The translations under genes and the position numbers were made by a program. The notes under the pieces are model-generated. The model was not told the origin of the DNA and made no database searches. It worked only from the letters and a program-made list of their open reading frames with translations. From Vreelandella subterranea (GTDB taxonomy: Bacteria; Pseudomonadota; Gammaproteobacteria; Pseudomonadales; Halomonadaceae), in NCBI RefSeq assembly GCF_900111305.1, contig NZ_FOGS01000004.1, positions 62,001 through 126,000 on the forward strand: a stretch of 64,000 bases of DNA. Direction: 5' to 3'. Of this stretch, positions 1 through 8,863 are shown one piece after another; position 1 is the first letter of the stretch; each line of letters starts with the position of its first letter.

Positions 1-1
1 C

Positions 2-1129
2 AGTGCGCTACGCGATCTGGGCTTTAGCGGCAGCAATAGCGACGTGCTGGCCCGCGCCGCCAAAGAGGCGCCTCAACTGCTGCGAGCGGTCTGCTCGGCG
101 TCCAGTATGTGGACGGCTAACGCGGGTACGATTACGCCAAGCCTGGACGCGCAGGATAGCCGGGTGCATTTCACCCCGGCCAATCTTCAGTCCAGCTTTC
201 ACCGCTACCTGGAACCGCAAACCACGGGGCGCGTTCTAAGGGCGATTTTCCGCAACGAACAGCACTTTGCCCACCACCCGGTGCTGCCCGCCACCCCCAC
301 CTTTGCCGACGAAGGCGCGGCCAACCATACCCGTCTATGCGGTGAGCACGGCGAGCCGGGCGTTCACCTGTTCGTGTATGGCCGCCAGGCGTTTGGCGGT
401 GAAAAAGAGCCAAAACGCTATCCTGCAAGGCAGACCCTGGAAGCCAGCCAGGCGGTGGCGCGCCAGCATGGGCTGACGGACGCACAAACGGTGTTTGCCC
501 AACAGCACCCGGATGCCATCGACGCGGGTGTTTTCCACAACGACGTCATCGCCGTGGGTAACGGCCCCGTGCTGCTTTACCACGAAATGGCCTTTCTGGA
601 TGAAGAGGGCACGCTCGATGAGCTGCGCGCCAAAATGGCCACACCACTCATTCCTGTGCGAGTGCCTCAGGAAGCAGTGAGTATGGAAGACGCCGTGGCG
701 TCTTATCTGTTCAACTCGCAGCTGCTTTCCAACCCGGACGGCACCATGACCCTGGTGGTGCCCGGCGAATGCCAGGAGCGCGAAGCGGTCTGGCGCACCA
801 TTCAGGATTCGCTGCTAGCGGGCAATAACCCCATCAGCGACGTGATCGTCAAAGACGTCAAGCAGAGCATGCGCAACGGCGGCGGCCCCGCCTGCCTGCG
901 ACTGCGCGTGGTTCTTTCCGAGGCAGAGCGAGCAGCGCTAACCGGCCGCGTGCTGCTCACCGATGCGCTCTATGATGAGCTGACCGCTTGGGTGAACCGC
1001 CACTACCGCGACCGCCTTGCTGTGGACGACCTCAAAGACCCGCAGCTCGCAGAAGAGTCGCTGACAGCACTGGATGAACTCACCCAGCTGTTAAAGATCG
1101 GGTCTGTTTATCCGTTTCAGTTGGGGTAG
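2..1129 (+). CDS. astB: N-succinylarginine dihydrolase, 5'-truncated by window edge
   Basis: AstB hydrolyses N2-succinylarginine to N2-succinylornithine, releasing CO2 and ammonia. It is the second step of the arginine succinyltransferase (AST) catabolic pathway in the cytoplasm. The reading frame is open from base 2, giving 375 visible codons; the family is about 445 residues, so roughly 70 N-terminal residues lie outside the window. Family signatures are clear: a glutamate-containing segment [18 protein letters not shown] (the catalytic Glu region), [13 protein letters not shown] (catalytic His region) and [11 protein letters not shown] (catalytic Cys). These three make the amidinotransferase-fold triad. 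A strong hairpin follows the stop, so astB ends its transcription unit here. astE, the last pathway gene, is not directly downstream, so gene order differs from the E. coli astCADBE operon. Identification is secure. Confidence 0.95.
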   Translation, partial: SALRDLGFSGSNSDVLARAAKEAPQLLRAVCSASSMWTANAGTITPSLDAQDSRVHFTPANLQSSFHRYLEPQTTGRVLRAIFRNEQHFAHHPVLPATPTFADEGAANHTRLCGEHGEPGVHLFVYGRQAFGGEKEPKRYPARQTLEASQAVARQHGLTDAQTVFAQQHPDAIDAGVFHNDVIAVGNGPVLLYHEMAFLDEEGTLDELRAKMATPLIPVRVPQEAVSMEDAVASYLFNSQLLSNPDGTMTLVVPGECQEREAVWRTIQDSLLAGNNPISDVIVKDVKQSMRNGGGPACLRLRVVLSEAERAALTGRVLLTDALYDELTAWVNRHYRDRLAVDDLKDPQLAEESLTALDELTQLLKIGSVYPFQLG

Positions 1130-1151
1130 GGGCTTAAGCTAAGCTAGCAAC

Positions 1152-1182
1152 CAAAACGCCAAGGCAATGCCTTGGCGTTTTG
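1152..1182. terminator. Perfect hairpin terminator after astB
   Basis: A perfect 14-bp inverted repeat (CAAAACGCCAAGGC / GCCTTGGCGTTTTG) with a 3-nt loop, rich in A on the left arm and T on the right. It begins 22 bases after the astB stop and would work as an intrinsic terminator in either direction. Confidence 0.85.
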
Positions 1183-1233
1183 CATACTATAAGTCCAAGA
1201 TATCTCAGGTAACTAAAGCCTAGAGATACGCAT

Positions 1234-1659
1234 ATGGAAGCCATCATTCGTCGAACTGACGACAAGGCGTTCGCGGAAAGCATCATTCGTCAGAACATGT
1301 CGGCCTACTATAAGCAGTTGGATATGCACTGGGATACAGCCCTGTTTGATAAACAGTGGGATGAGTTCGAAAGCTACGAGTTAGTCATAAATGCTTCACG
1401 AGTGGGGCTGCTATGCATAAATCACGATGAAAATGCTTACTATATTCGCGAACTACAAATTGATCAGCAGTGGCAGCGTCAAGGCGTAGGTACAGCGGCA
1501 ATCCGCTACACGGAGGCAATTGCTAAACAAGCAGGCATTCACTTACTTCGGTTACGTGTATTTTGTATCAACCCCGCAAGTGCTTTATACGAGCGAATGG
1601 GATTTCGCGTGCGTAAAACCGAGGGCGGGACTCACTATATGGAGCGGAGTATCCTTTAA
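1234..1659 (+). CDS. GNAT family N-acetyltransferase
   Basis: A 141-residue single-domain GNAT protein. Members transfer an acetyl group from acetyl-CoA to an amine; the substrate here cannot be told. The CoA pyrophosphate-binding motif A is at residues 81-86 (QRQGVG), and the C-terminal NPASALYERMGF segment (about 112-123) is the typical motif B/alpha-4 region. The start ATG at 1234 has only a weak ribosome-binding site. The gene is more AT-rich than its neighbours, a hint of recent acquisition. It sits alone after the astB terminator and 36 bp before bluB. Confidence 0.85.
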   Translation: MEAIIRRTDDKAFAESIIRQNMSAYYKQLDMHWDTALFDKQWDEFESYELVINASRVGLLCINHDENAYYIRELQIDQQWQRQGVGTAAIRYTEAIAKQAGIHLLRLRVFCINPASALYERMGFRVRKTEGGTHYMERSIL

Positions 1660-1695
1660 CGATAAAACCGACCAGGAAAAGGCGCCACCATCCAA

Positions 1696-2385
1696 ATGTC
1701 TACCTCGAACCCTCCTTTTTCCGATGCTGAGCGGCGTGGCCTCTACCGCGCCATATATGAGCGGCGCGATGTGCGCTCGCAGTTTCTGCCCGACCCGATT
1801 CCCCCTGAAGTACTAACACGACTGTTGGAGGCCGCGCATCATGCGCCTTCCGTGGGATTCATGCAGCCCTGGGATTTCATCGTGATTGAAAGTCGCGACG
1901 TCAGGGAAACGGTGCTGGCGATGTTCGAGCAGGAGAACCAGAAGGCCGCCGAGCGCTTTGAAGGCGAGCGAAAAGAGCATTATCGCAGCCTCAAGCTGCA
2001 AGGGATTATGGAAAGCCCGTTGAATCTTTGCATTACCTGCGACCGTAGCCGTGGCGGGCCCCATGTGCTGGGACGCAATAGCATTGTGGAAACCGACCTC
2101 TTTAGCACTTGTCTGGCGGTGCAAAACCTCTGGTTGGCTGCGAGGGTAGAAGGTATCGGTGTTGGCTGGGTGAGCATTCTTGACCAGGAACAGCTGAGCA
2201 CGGCGTTAAACCTGCCTGAGCATGTTTACCCGCTGGCGTATCTCTGCCTTGGCTACGTGAGCGAGTTTTTAGATCAGCCAGAGCTTGAAGCCAAAGGCTG
2301 GCGCTCCCGCTTGCCATTAAGTGAACTCGTTCATGGTGATAAATGGGGGCAGCCGCTTGCCGGTCCCTGGTTTGACGCGCTATAG
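1696..2385 (+). CDS. bluB: 5,6-dimethylbenzimidazole synthase (flavin destructase)
   Basis: BluB breaks down reduced FMN with oxygen to make 5,6-dimethylbenzimidazole, the lower axial ligand of vitamin B12. It is 229 residues, a normal length for the family, with a nitroreductase-like fold. The N-terminal block ERRDVRSQF, the AAHHAPSVGFMQPWDF segment (about residues 50-65) and the GIGVGWVSIL segment near 155 are characteristic and separate it from ordinary nitroreductases. No other cobalamin genes are close, so it acts here as a solitary ligand-supply gene. I see no cobalamin riboswitch upstream. An AGGAAAAGG stretch lies about 13 bases before the ATG, a rather long spacing. Confidence 0.9.
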   Translation: MSTSNPPFSDAERRGLYRAIYERRDVRSQFLPDPIPPEVLTRLLEAAHHAPSVGFMQPWDFIVIESRDVRETVLAMFEQENQKAAERFEGERKEHYRSLKLQGIMESPLNLCITCDRSRGGPHVLGRNSIVETDLFSTCLAVQNLWLAARVEGIGVGWVSILDQEQLSTALNLPEHVYPLAYLCLGYVSEFLDQPELEAKGWRSRLPLSELVHGDKWGQPLAGPWFDAL

Positions 2386-2441
2386 CGCTATACCTTATTT
2401 GTCGCTAATGTATTCGCTCATGCTGAATAAGAGCGTCATTT

Positions 2442-2918
2442 ATGCAAAGTGATATCACCCTCAAGCGGCTAAGAGCCGACAATCCTAATGCTGAAATAGT
2501 CGCGGGCTGGACATATGAATCCTGGGGGCATTTGCATCCAGGCTTAACGCTGGAACAGGCTATTAAACGATTGAAAGCCGAGTGTGGGCAGGGCGGTGTG
2601 CCTTCAATCTTTGTGGCGATGCAGGGCGAAACCCCGGTGGGAACCGCCAGCCTGATTGCCGATGACATGAGCATACGCCGTGAACTTACCCCCTGGCTGG
2701 CCTCTGTCTTTGTCGTGCCCGAGTGGCGCGGGCAGGGCATTGCCTCTGCATTGGTGCGCCGGGTAAAAGCAGAAGCCGTTGAGAACGGCTTTGAGCACTT
2801 CTATCTCTACACCCCCGACCAGCAGGCGCTTTATCGGCGTTTGGGGTGGCAAGATGTAGAAAGCCTTGAGTACCGGGGCGAAACCGTCACGGTGATGTCA
2901 CGACAGTTGGGGCTTTAA
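2442..2918 (+). CDS. GNAT family N-acetyltransferase
   Basis: A 158-residue GNAT acetyltransferase unlike the one at 1234. The acetyl-CoA binding loop is at residues 96-101 (RGQGIA), preceded by the beta-4 strand LASVFVVPEW, and the C-terminal motif QQALYRRLGWQ is present near residue 130. The substrate is unknown. It is monocistronic, between bluB and the DUF2252 gene, both on the same strand. Confidence 0.85.
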   Translation: MQSDITLKRLRADNPNAEIVAGWTYESWGHLHPGLTLEQAIKRLKAECGQGGVPSIFVAMQGETPVGTASLIADDMSIRRELTPWLASVFVVPEWRGQGIASALVRRVKAEAVENGFEHFYLYTPDQQALYRRLGWQDVESLEYRGETVTVMSRQLGL

Positions 2919-3009
2919 AGGCGTATTGTGGCTCCTGTGACTTAATCTCTTAACGTTTGTCGCCTACGCTTAGACAAGACAGCATTTATGCACCCACAAA
3001 GGCATCGCA

Positions 3010-4332
3010 ATGAGTCATGCACTAACGGGACACAACCGCCCCCAGCAAGTGATTGAAGCCATCCAGCAAGCCAACGCGCCCTTGGACGCGGCGACCCGCC
3101 AGGCCAAATATGCCAAGATGGCGGCATCGACATATCGTTTCTTCCGCGGTACCAATCATATGTACTGGCAAGACGTATGGTACGACTGGCGCTTTTCGCT
3201 GTTTGGGGGGTGGCCCAATACCCAAACCTGGTTGCAGGGTGACGCCCATGTCTACAATTTTGGTGCTTACGGTCATCATGATGACCAGGTGCGCTACGGC
3301 ATGGACGACTTTGACGATGCGCTAATCGGCGATTATCAATACGACCTGTGGAGGCTGGCCATCAGCGTGGTATTGGATGGTCGTGAAAATGCCGAGCTTA
3401 GCCCCAAAGCCATTGATAAAGCCCTTGGCAAGCTACTAGAGGGTTACTATTACACGCTGGCGGATTATACCGACGATGTGCCCATCGAGGCAGTCACGCT
3501 GGATAGTGCCAAAGGTCAGTTGAAGCCTTTCATGAGCAAGGTGGCGGATAAGCAGAGCCGTGCGCGCATGTTGGAAAAATGGACCACGCTTGACGACCAG
3601 CGAGGTCGGCAGTTTGCGGAGCGCCCCGGTAAGCTCGCTAACTTGCCCGCTGATATGGCCAGTCAACTGCGTCGACTGATAGAGCAGGAATACCAGCAAA
3701 CCCTTCAAGACGCTGCAAAAGAGAGCGACCCCCGCCATTTCCGCGTCAAAGACACCGCGCGTCGGCTGGACGCAGGTACCGGTTCGCTCGGGGTAGAGCG
3801 CTACTATGTACTGATTGAAGGCGGGGTCGACCACGAGCACGACGACATCATTCTGGATGTCAAAGAGCAGGTAACCCCGGAAGCCTATCACTTCATGAGC
3901 AAGGCCCAACAGCAGGCGTGGCGCAAGCTATTTCCCAATGAAGGTATTCGCCATGCGGCGGCGTTTCATGCCATTGCGGAACACCCGGATGCCTACCTTG
4001 GCTGGTTAACCATGAATGACAAGGTGTTTTCGGTCCGCGAGCGCTCTCCTTTCAAGAAGGACTTCCCTACCCATAAACTTTCCAGCGGAAAGCCGTATCG
4101 CAAGCTCGCACGCCAGTGGGGGCAGATTCTCGCCCGGGAACACCTGCGGGGGGCAAAAGCGCTGAATAGCGGGGATCATAGACCTTTTGCCATGGCGATC
4201 TGCCAGCGACTTAAAGGGCGTGAAGAACAGTTTGTGGAGGTGCTATCGACCCTCGCGGTGGCTTACGCGGATTGCGTCGAACAGGACTATGGTGTGTTCA
4301 TTGATCATTTTCTGGCGACCGATTCCCCCTAA
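3010..4332 (+). CDS. DUF2252 family protein
   Basis: A 440-residue soluble protein of the DUF2252 family, whose fold is related to aminoglycoside-phosphotransferase/kinase-like proteins. The conserved motifs are visible: RGTNHMYWQD (about residues 46-55), WLQGDAHVYNFGAY (about 75-88) and MDDFDDALIGDYQYDLWRL (about 99-117). The D and N in GDAHxxNFG and the DFD triplet correspond to kinase-type catalytic and metal-binding residues. No function is established for the family. An AAAGG ribosome-binding site lies before the ATG. It is monocistronic, with a convergent diguanylate cyclase gene 34 bp downstream. Confidence 0.85.
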   Translation: MSHALTGHNRPQQVIEAIQQANAPLDAATRQAKYAKMAASTYRFFRGTNHMYWQDVWYDWRFSLFGGWPNTQTWLQGDAHVYNFGAYGHHDDQVRYGMDDFDDALIGDYQYDLWRLAISVVLDGRENAELSPKAIDKALGKLLEGYYYTLADYTDDVPIEAVTLDSAKGQLKPFMSKVADKQSRARMLEKWTTLDDQRGRQFAERPGKLANLPADMASQLRRLIEQEYQQTLQDAAKESDPRHFRVKDTARRLDAGTGSLGVERYYVLIEGGVDHEHDDIILDVKEQVTPEAYHFMSKAQQQAWRKLFPNEGIRHAAAFHAIAEHPDAYLGWLTMNDKVFSVRERSPFKKDFPTHKLSSGKPYRKLARQWGQILAREHLRGAKALNSGDHRPFAMAICQRLKGREEQFVEVLSTLAVAYADCVEQDYGVFIDHFLATDSP

Positions 4333-4366
4333 GCCTCAGGCGCTGCTTGGATGAACGGAACACAGG

Positions 4367-6166
4367 TTAATGTGGTTGCCGTCGGCCAAGTATAAAGCCA
4401 TGTTCCTCGAATGACGCAGACCATACAACGCAGCGGTTACGGCCGCTGCGTTTGGCGTGATAAAGCGCTTCGTCAGCGAGTCGAAGAAGCTTATGCGGGT
4501 TTGGAGCATGATCGGGGTAGGTGGCAATGCCGCAAGACAGCGTGATTGGCCTGAGCGGGACGCCTTGGTGAGCACAGGCGCATTGTGCGACGGCGTCTAA
4601 CAGCGCATTGGCACTGGACTCGGCCGTATCGGCCGAGGCTTCCGGGAGCAGGGCAACAAACTCTTCGCCTCCGATTCGGCAGACCACCCCTAATTCCATA
4701 AAATGCTGGCTGAGTAACGCGGCCATTTTAACCAGCACCGCATCGCCTGCATCGTGGCCAAAGTGATCGTTGATGTCTTTGAAATGGTCCAGGTCCAACA
4801 TGAGCAGAGAAAGCTGGCTGCCATGCTGTTGAGCGCGGCGGCACTCATGGTCGAATACCGTATTGAAATGGCGTCGGTTGTGAAGGCCGGTGAGAGGGTC
4901 TTCAAACGAAAGCCCCTCCAGTTCCTGAACAAGCTGGCCAAGTTCTGCTGTGCGTTCGGTAACTTGCTGTTCAAGGGTTTCGTTGGCCGTTGCCAGTTGC
5001 TGCTGGGTGCGTCGGTAGTGCCATAGAAATATAGTCGCAATTGCCAGAGAAAAAGCTAAGCTGCCATAGCTTAATGGCACCGTTCGCCAGGCCACGAAGC
5101 CATGGGCGACAACCATGTCGGCGAGCAGCAGGGGAGCAAAAAAGGTGAAGCTTAGCACCAGCAAGCGCTGTTCGAGATTGAGCCTGCGGAAGCGAAATAG
5201 CGCGAGCAGCAGCATGAACGGCATGGTCACGGCGAGCAAGACATCAAACACAGGGAAGGTTATCGATAGGCTGATAAAGCCTAACTGCACCAGGCCCATG
5301 GCCATCACCAGGTAGGCCAGGTGTAAGGCCCAGAGTCGCTTGATCCAGCGCTTGGCGGTGCCTTCAAGCCAATGGCTGAGCAACATCCCCAGCGCGATCG
5401 GAAGGGTATAGTAGCTGCCTGCTCTGAGCATATCCCAGGCCAGGGGGCCATCGGCGATCAATTGGCGGGCGGGTGCCTCGGCGAGCAGCATCAGCCCGGA
5501 GGCGTAGGCAAACAGCGCGATGGCCAGGAAGCCACGCCGTTCAGGCCCGATAAGGGCGAAAAGGGTGGCCAGAATGCCCAGCACCAATACGAGCGCACTG
5601 ACGCCAAGATCCTGGGCGGACTCATGGATGACGTGTTTGAGTACATCGATACGCTCCATTATCTGCACTTCGCCCCAAAGCCCAATGCTGGTGTAGTAGG
5701 AATAGAGCCGGAAAGTGAGTACCTGGCCAGCCGCCCCTTCAGGCAGGTCGATCATATGCCAGGGCCAGCCAGCAAAATCGCCTCGCCCCTGGTCGTCAAA
5801 TTCGCCGTACTGATAAATCAGCTCATCGCCGAGGTAGGCCTGGCCGATTAAATTGATACTGGTGATATAAAGGACGGGGTCATTCCAATCGCCCTCAGGC
5901 AAGGTTGTGCGTAACCAAAGGTGCTGATGCCCTTCACGGCCTGGTGGGTTGGAAGGGGAGGCTGTTGATTGCCAGTCGGCGGATTCATCATCTAACCACT
6001 CGGGCTCGCCGTTCGCATTCAGGGGGGAGTCGCCCCAACGGTACTCCCAGTCCATTAGCGGCTGGGGCAGGGCTTCCGCTTTGAGGCCATCAGAGAGTAT
6101 CGCCAACACAATAAATGAGACGATCAGCAGAATGCGATGTCGTATGGCGAACCCACGGCGCAGCAT
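4367..6166 (-). CDS. Membrane diguanylate cyclase, 7TM-DISM sensor plus GGDEF
   Basis: A 599-residue inner-membrane protein predicted to make cyclic di-GMP from two GTP. In order it has a signal/anchor helix (about 10-30), a periplasmic jelly-roll sensor (about 35-175, the DISMED2-like part), seven closely spaced membrane segments (about 185-390, the 7TM-DISM block), a short coiled coil (about 400-430) and a GGDEF domain (about 435-590). The active-site loop reads GGEEF, a functional variant, and LDLDHFKDINDHFGHDAGD carries the metal-binding Asp. No RxxD inhibitory site stands five residues before GGEEF, so product inhibition is probably absent. A GAGGA ribosome-binding site supports the start. 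The sensed carbohydrate-like ligand is unknown. Confidence 0.9.
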   Translation of the reverse strand: MLRRGFAIRHRILLIVSFIVLAILSDGLKAEALPQPLMDWEYRWGDSPLNANGEPEWLDDESADWQSTASPSNPPGREGHQHLWLRTTLPEGDWNDPVLYITSINLIGQAYLGDELIYQYGEFDDQGRGDFAGWPWHMIDLPEGAAGQVLTFRLYSYYTSIGLWGEVQIMERIDVLKHVIHESAQDLGVSALVLVLGILATLFALIGPERRGFLAIALFAYASGLMLLAEAPARQLIADGPLAWDMLRAGSYYTLPIALGMLLSHWLEGTAKRWIKRLWALHLAYLVMAMGLVQLGFISLSITFPVFDVLLAVTMPFMLLLALFRFRRLNLEQRLLVLSFTFFAPLLLADMVVAHGFVAWRTVPLSYGSLAFSLAIATIFLWHYRRTQQQLATANETLEQQVTERTAELGQLVQELEGLSFEDPLTGLHNRRHFNTVFDHECRRAQQHGSQLSLLMLDLDHFKDINDHFGHDAGDAVLVKMAALLSQHFMELGVVCRIGGEEFVALLPEASADTAESSANALLDAVAQCACAHQGVPLRPITLSCGIATYPDHAPNPHKLLRLADEALYHAKRSGRNRCVVWSASFEEHGFILGRRQPH

Positions 6167-6349
6167 GGCGAACGTCCTCGTATTATAGCGATCATTCCGC
6201 TGATGAAAGGCATCAACAAGATACGGCGAGAGGCTGATGCAGCGAGGTACAGTAGCGTTAGTACATTGGTCCCAATCTTAACTAAAAAGCGAGCCAAGGT
6301 GGTGCTGTTTCTTCAACGATTTTTTTGTCCCGGCCCCATGAAAAGGCCA

Positions 6350-6379
6350 TAAAAAAACCGGACTGTCGCCAGCCCGGTC
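6350..6379 (-). terminator. Intrinsic terminator of the nfeD-stomatin operon
   Basis: Read on the minus strand, ACCGGGCT, a 6-base loop and AGTCCGGT are followed by seven T residues. The stem has one G-T wobble. It lies about 60 bases after the stomatin-like gene's stop, in the right orientation to end that operon. Confidence 0.85.
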
Positions 6380-6436
6380 GGAACGCGTTGCTTCGGGGGC
6401 GCAAGGACCATCATCAGGCGCCTCCTTTTCTAATAC

Positions 6437-7492
6437 CTACTGGCCGCTGGCAGCCCCGCCAACGACACCGCTCTGGAAGCCGCTTTCGCGAGTGCCGTTA
6501 CGGTTTTTAAGGTGGCTGGCCACGGTGTCTTCCGGCGACCCCGCCATTTCGCGGAACATCCCCATGGAGCCAAGCAGGGCAGAGGACTCGTAGGGCACGA
6601 AAACCCGTTCGCCGTCTTTAGCCATGTTGGGCAGCCCCTTGATATAGCTCTGGCCCAGCAGATAGCCCACCACGGTGCGCTTGTTCTCTTCGCTATCGCC
6701 AATCGCGCTGAGCACCAGCTTGATCGATTCCTGCTCGCCCTGGGCACGCAAAATCGCAGATTCTTTATCGCCCTCGGCATTCAGGATTGAGGATTCACGC
6801 TGGCCCTGCGCCATGGCGATGGCGGCGGATTTTTCGCCTTCTGCCTCGGTAACGGTGGCACGACGCTTACGCTCGGCGGCCATCTGTAGACGCATGGCGG
6901 ACTCGACTTCATCCGGCATGGCGATATCCTGCACTTCAACGCGGGAGATTTTGACGCCCCACTTGGAGGCAGGCTCTTCCATGGCCGCCTGAATCTCGTT
7001 GTTGACCTCTGCGCGGGACTCGAACAGCTTATCCAGCTCCATCTTGCCGACCACCGAACGCAGCGTGGTCTTGGCCAGTACTTCCACGGCCTGACTCATG
7101 TTCTCGACTTCATAGACCGCACGTTTCGGGTCGATAATCTGATAGTAGAGCGCGCCATTGATGCGCACGGTGACATTATCGGTGGTCACCACCGGCTGGC
7201 CGGGGAAATCCATCACCGTTTCGCGGCGGTCGATACGGGTCTCATCGGTGGTAATGGCCGTGTAGTCCTCGCCCATCTTGCGGTAGCGCAGCATGGTAAT
7301 GGCGCGCGGCTGCTCGATAAACGGCACAATAATGTTGATGCCGCTTTCGAGCACGCGATGAAACGAACCGAGTCGCTCGATGACCATCACCTCGGATTGG
7401 CGAACGATCACCAGGCCTTTCGAAATGATCAGTATGCCGATCACGACAATGATCAGGCTTATCAGTAGGCCTGGGCTAATGGGTAAATCCAT
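6437..7492 (-). CDS. SPFH/stomatin-like membrane protease-associated protein (QmcA type)
   Basis: A 351-residue protein with one N-terminal membrane helix (about residues 6-27) and an SPFH/band-7 domain (about 28-200), followed by an Ala/Glu-rich coiled coil (about 200-275). RLGSFHRVLESGINIIVPF and the TTLRSVVGKMELDKLFESR block are diagnostic of bacterial stomatins/paraslipins. Such proteins form ring-shaped oligomers in the inner membrane and are usually paired with NfeD. I chose the ATG at 7492, not an in-frame start 45 codons upstream, because it sits just after the nfeD stop (translational coupling) and begins at the conserved helix. It forms an operon with the NfeD gene. Confidence 0.92.
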   Translation of the reverse strand: MDLPISPGLLISLIIVVIGILIISKGLVIVRQSEVMVIERLGSFHRVLESGINIIVPFIEQPRAITMLRYRKMGEDYTAITTDETRIDRRETVMDFPGQPVVTTDNVTVRINGALYYQIIDPKRAVYEVENMSQAVEVLAKTTLRSVVGKMELDKLFESRAEVNNEIQAAMEEPASKWGVKISRVEVQDIAMPDEVESAMRLQMAAERKRRATVTEAEGEKSAAIAMAQGQRESSILNAEGDKESAILRAQGEQESIKLVLSAIGDSEENKRTVVGYLLGQSYIKGLPNMAKDGERVFVPYESSALLGSMGMFREMAGSPEDTVASHLKNRNGTRESGFQSGVVGGAASGQ

Positions 7493-7493
7493 T

Positions 7494-7994
7494 TTAAGTT
7501 TCCTTGTGTTGATTCGTATCAGCCGAAGATGCTGAACTGGCTGACGTGTGGAGCTGTACAAGGGCCGTTGTGCCCTCGAAGCGTTTAAATACCACCGGAG
7601 TATCCGGGGGTAATTCGGTCTGGTCACTTTTGATAACGCGTAGGCGATAGAAATCCCCGTTGACCTTGATGCCGGTAGCGTTATCGAAGTCGCGTTTTAA
7701 CGTGGTGTAGTGCTTGCCTTTTTCCACACCGGTGCCAGTGGTGCCGTAGTGTACGCCCTTGGGTGAGAAATGCGGGCGAATGACCATCACCCCCAGGGGC
7801 ACCAGCACACCGGAAAATATCCCCATGCTGATCAACTGCCAGGGAAGTGTCAGACCAAGTGCTGTGACCGCTGCCGTGAACGCCGCGGCCACCCCCAGGG
7901 CAAGCAGCAACATCGCGCCAGAGGTTAGCTCCGCCAAGCTCAGTAGCAGGGCGAGTACCAACCAGCTATAAGCAGGGTTCCAGTCCATGGGCAC
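7494..7994 (-). CDS. NfeD family membrane protein
   Basis: A 166-residue NfeD-like protein of the short form, without the ClpP-like serine protease domain. Three to four membrane segments occupy about residues 8-75, and the C-terminal OB-fold domain (about 85-150) contains GVEKGKHYTTLKRDFDNATG and VVFKRFEGTTALVQ. Short NfeD proteins partner with stomatin-like proteins in membrane quality control or microdomain organisation. The stop is one base from the next gene's ATG, so the two are co-translated. The start is a GTG at 7994; an ATG two codons later is equally possible. Confidence 0.88.
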   Translation of the reverse strand: MPMDWNPAYSWLVLALLLSLAELTSGAMLLLALGVAAAFTAAVTALGLTLPWQLISMGIFSGVLVPLGVMVIRPHFSPKGVHYGTTGTGVEKGKHYTTLKRDFDNATGIKVNGDFYRLRVIKSDQTELPPDTPVVFKRFEGTTALVQLHTSASSASSADTNQHKET

Positions 7995-8050
7995 TCCGTT
8001 GTCAATCGATAAAGGTATTACGACGACAGCCTAACCTAATGTGTATTAAC

Positions 8051-8071
8051 ACGCCTATCATAGGCGTTTTT
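8051..8071 (+). terminator. Small hairpin with T-run between divergent genes
   Basis: ACGCCTA, a TCA loop and TAGGCGT followed by TTTT TAT on the plus strand. It looks like a terminator but lies between two divergently transcribed genes, upstream of the channel gene. It might attenuate that gene or stop stray transcription. Short stem; moderate confidence. Confidence 0.5.
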
Positions 8072-8146
8072 ATATTCGTGTTTGGCCCGGCAAGGCGGGG
8101 GCTATTCTGCCCGCATTGAAGGGCCGTGGATAAAAAGGAGCATCGC

Positions 8147-8863
8147 GTGTCGGGTATCGTTTATTGGTTGGATATGGCGGGGGTGATCGTGTTTGCCCTG
8201 TCCGGGGTTGTCCTGGCATGTCGCTCGCGGATGGATCCGTTTGGCATGCTGGTGCTGGCCGCCGTCACGGGGATAGGTGGCGGTACGCTGCGCGACTTGG
8301 TGTTGGGGGTGAGGCCGGTGTTCTGGGTGGCTGATCCAACCTACCTGTGGGTCATTTTTGCCACCGTGGGTGTCTCGCTGGTGGGGTTTCACTATATCCA
8401 TCGCCTGTCACGCGGCTTTTTACCGATTGCGGACGCCTTTGGTCTGGCGTTATTTACCGTGATTGGCGCTCACAAAGCGCTATTGTTGGGGACATCCGGC
8501 GTTGTGGCGGTGCTGATGGGCATGATGACAGGGGTGGCGGGTGGCATGATCCGCGATGTGCTGGCCCAGCGTGTCCCCATGGTGCTGCGCGAGGAAGTCT
8601 ACGCCACGGCGGCGATGGCGGGTGGCACTGCTTACGTGGTGCTAGATGCCCTGCAAGCGCCGCTGCCCCTGACCATTGCCGCCTCGTTGACGGTGACGCT
8701 GGGATTGCGAATCGCGGCGATTCACTGGCAATTGGCGCTACCGGTATTTGCCTGGGTGACCCTGCCTCCGAAAACTGCCGATGATTCGGCCGCTCCCCTT
8801 TCCACGCCGCAAAAAGCCAAACAGCGGGTCAGGATGATTCGCCGTGAGCGAAATCGCCGTTAA
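8147..8863 (+). CDS. TRIC / UPF0126 family cation channel-like membrane protein
   Basis: A membrane protein of about 238 residues of the bacterial TRIC (trimeric intracellular cation channel) family, formerly UPF0126 or YicG-like. It has two internally repeated three-helix halves plus a seventh helix. The glycine-rich repeat signatures are visible in both halves: TGIGGGTLRDLVLG near residue 40 and TGVAGGMIRDVLA near residue 127. I prefer the GTG at 8147 because AGGAG lies 6 bases upstream; an in-frame GTG at 8126 has no such site. The stop overlaps the convergent gene's stop within a shared TTAA. Confidence 0.88.
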   Translation: MSGIVYWLDMAGVIVFALSGVVLACRSRMDPFGMLVLAAVTGIGGGTLRDLVLGVRPVFWVADPTYLWVIFATVGVSLVGFHYIHRLSRGFLPIADAFGLALFTVIGAHKALLLGTSGVVAVLMGMMTGVAGGMIRDVLAQRVPMVLREEVYATAAMAGGTAYVVLDALQAPLPLTIAASLTVTLGLRIAAIHWQLALPVFAWVTLPPKTADDSAAPLSTPQKAKQRVRMIRRERNRR

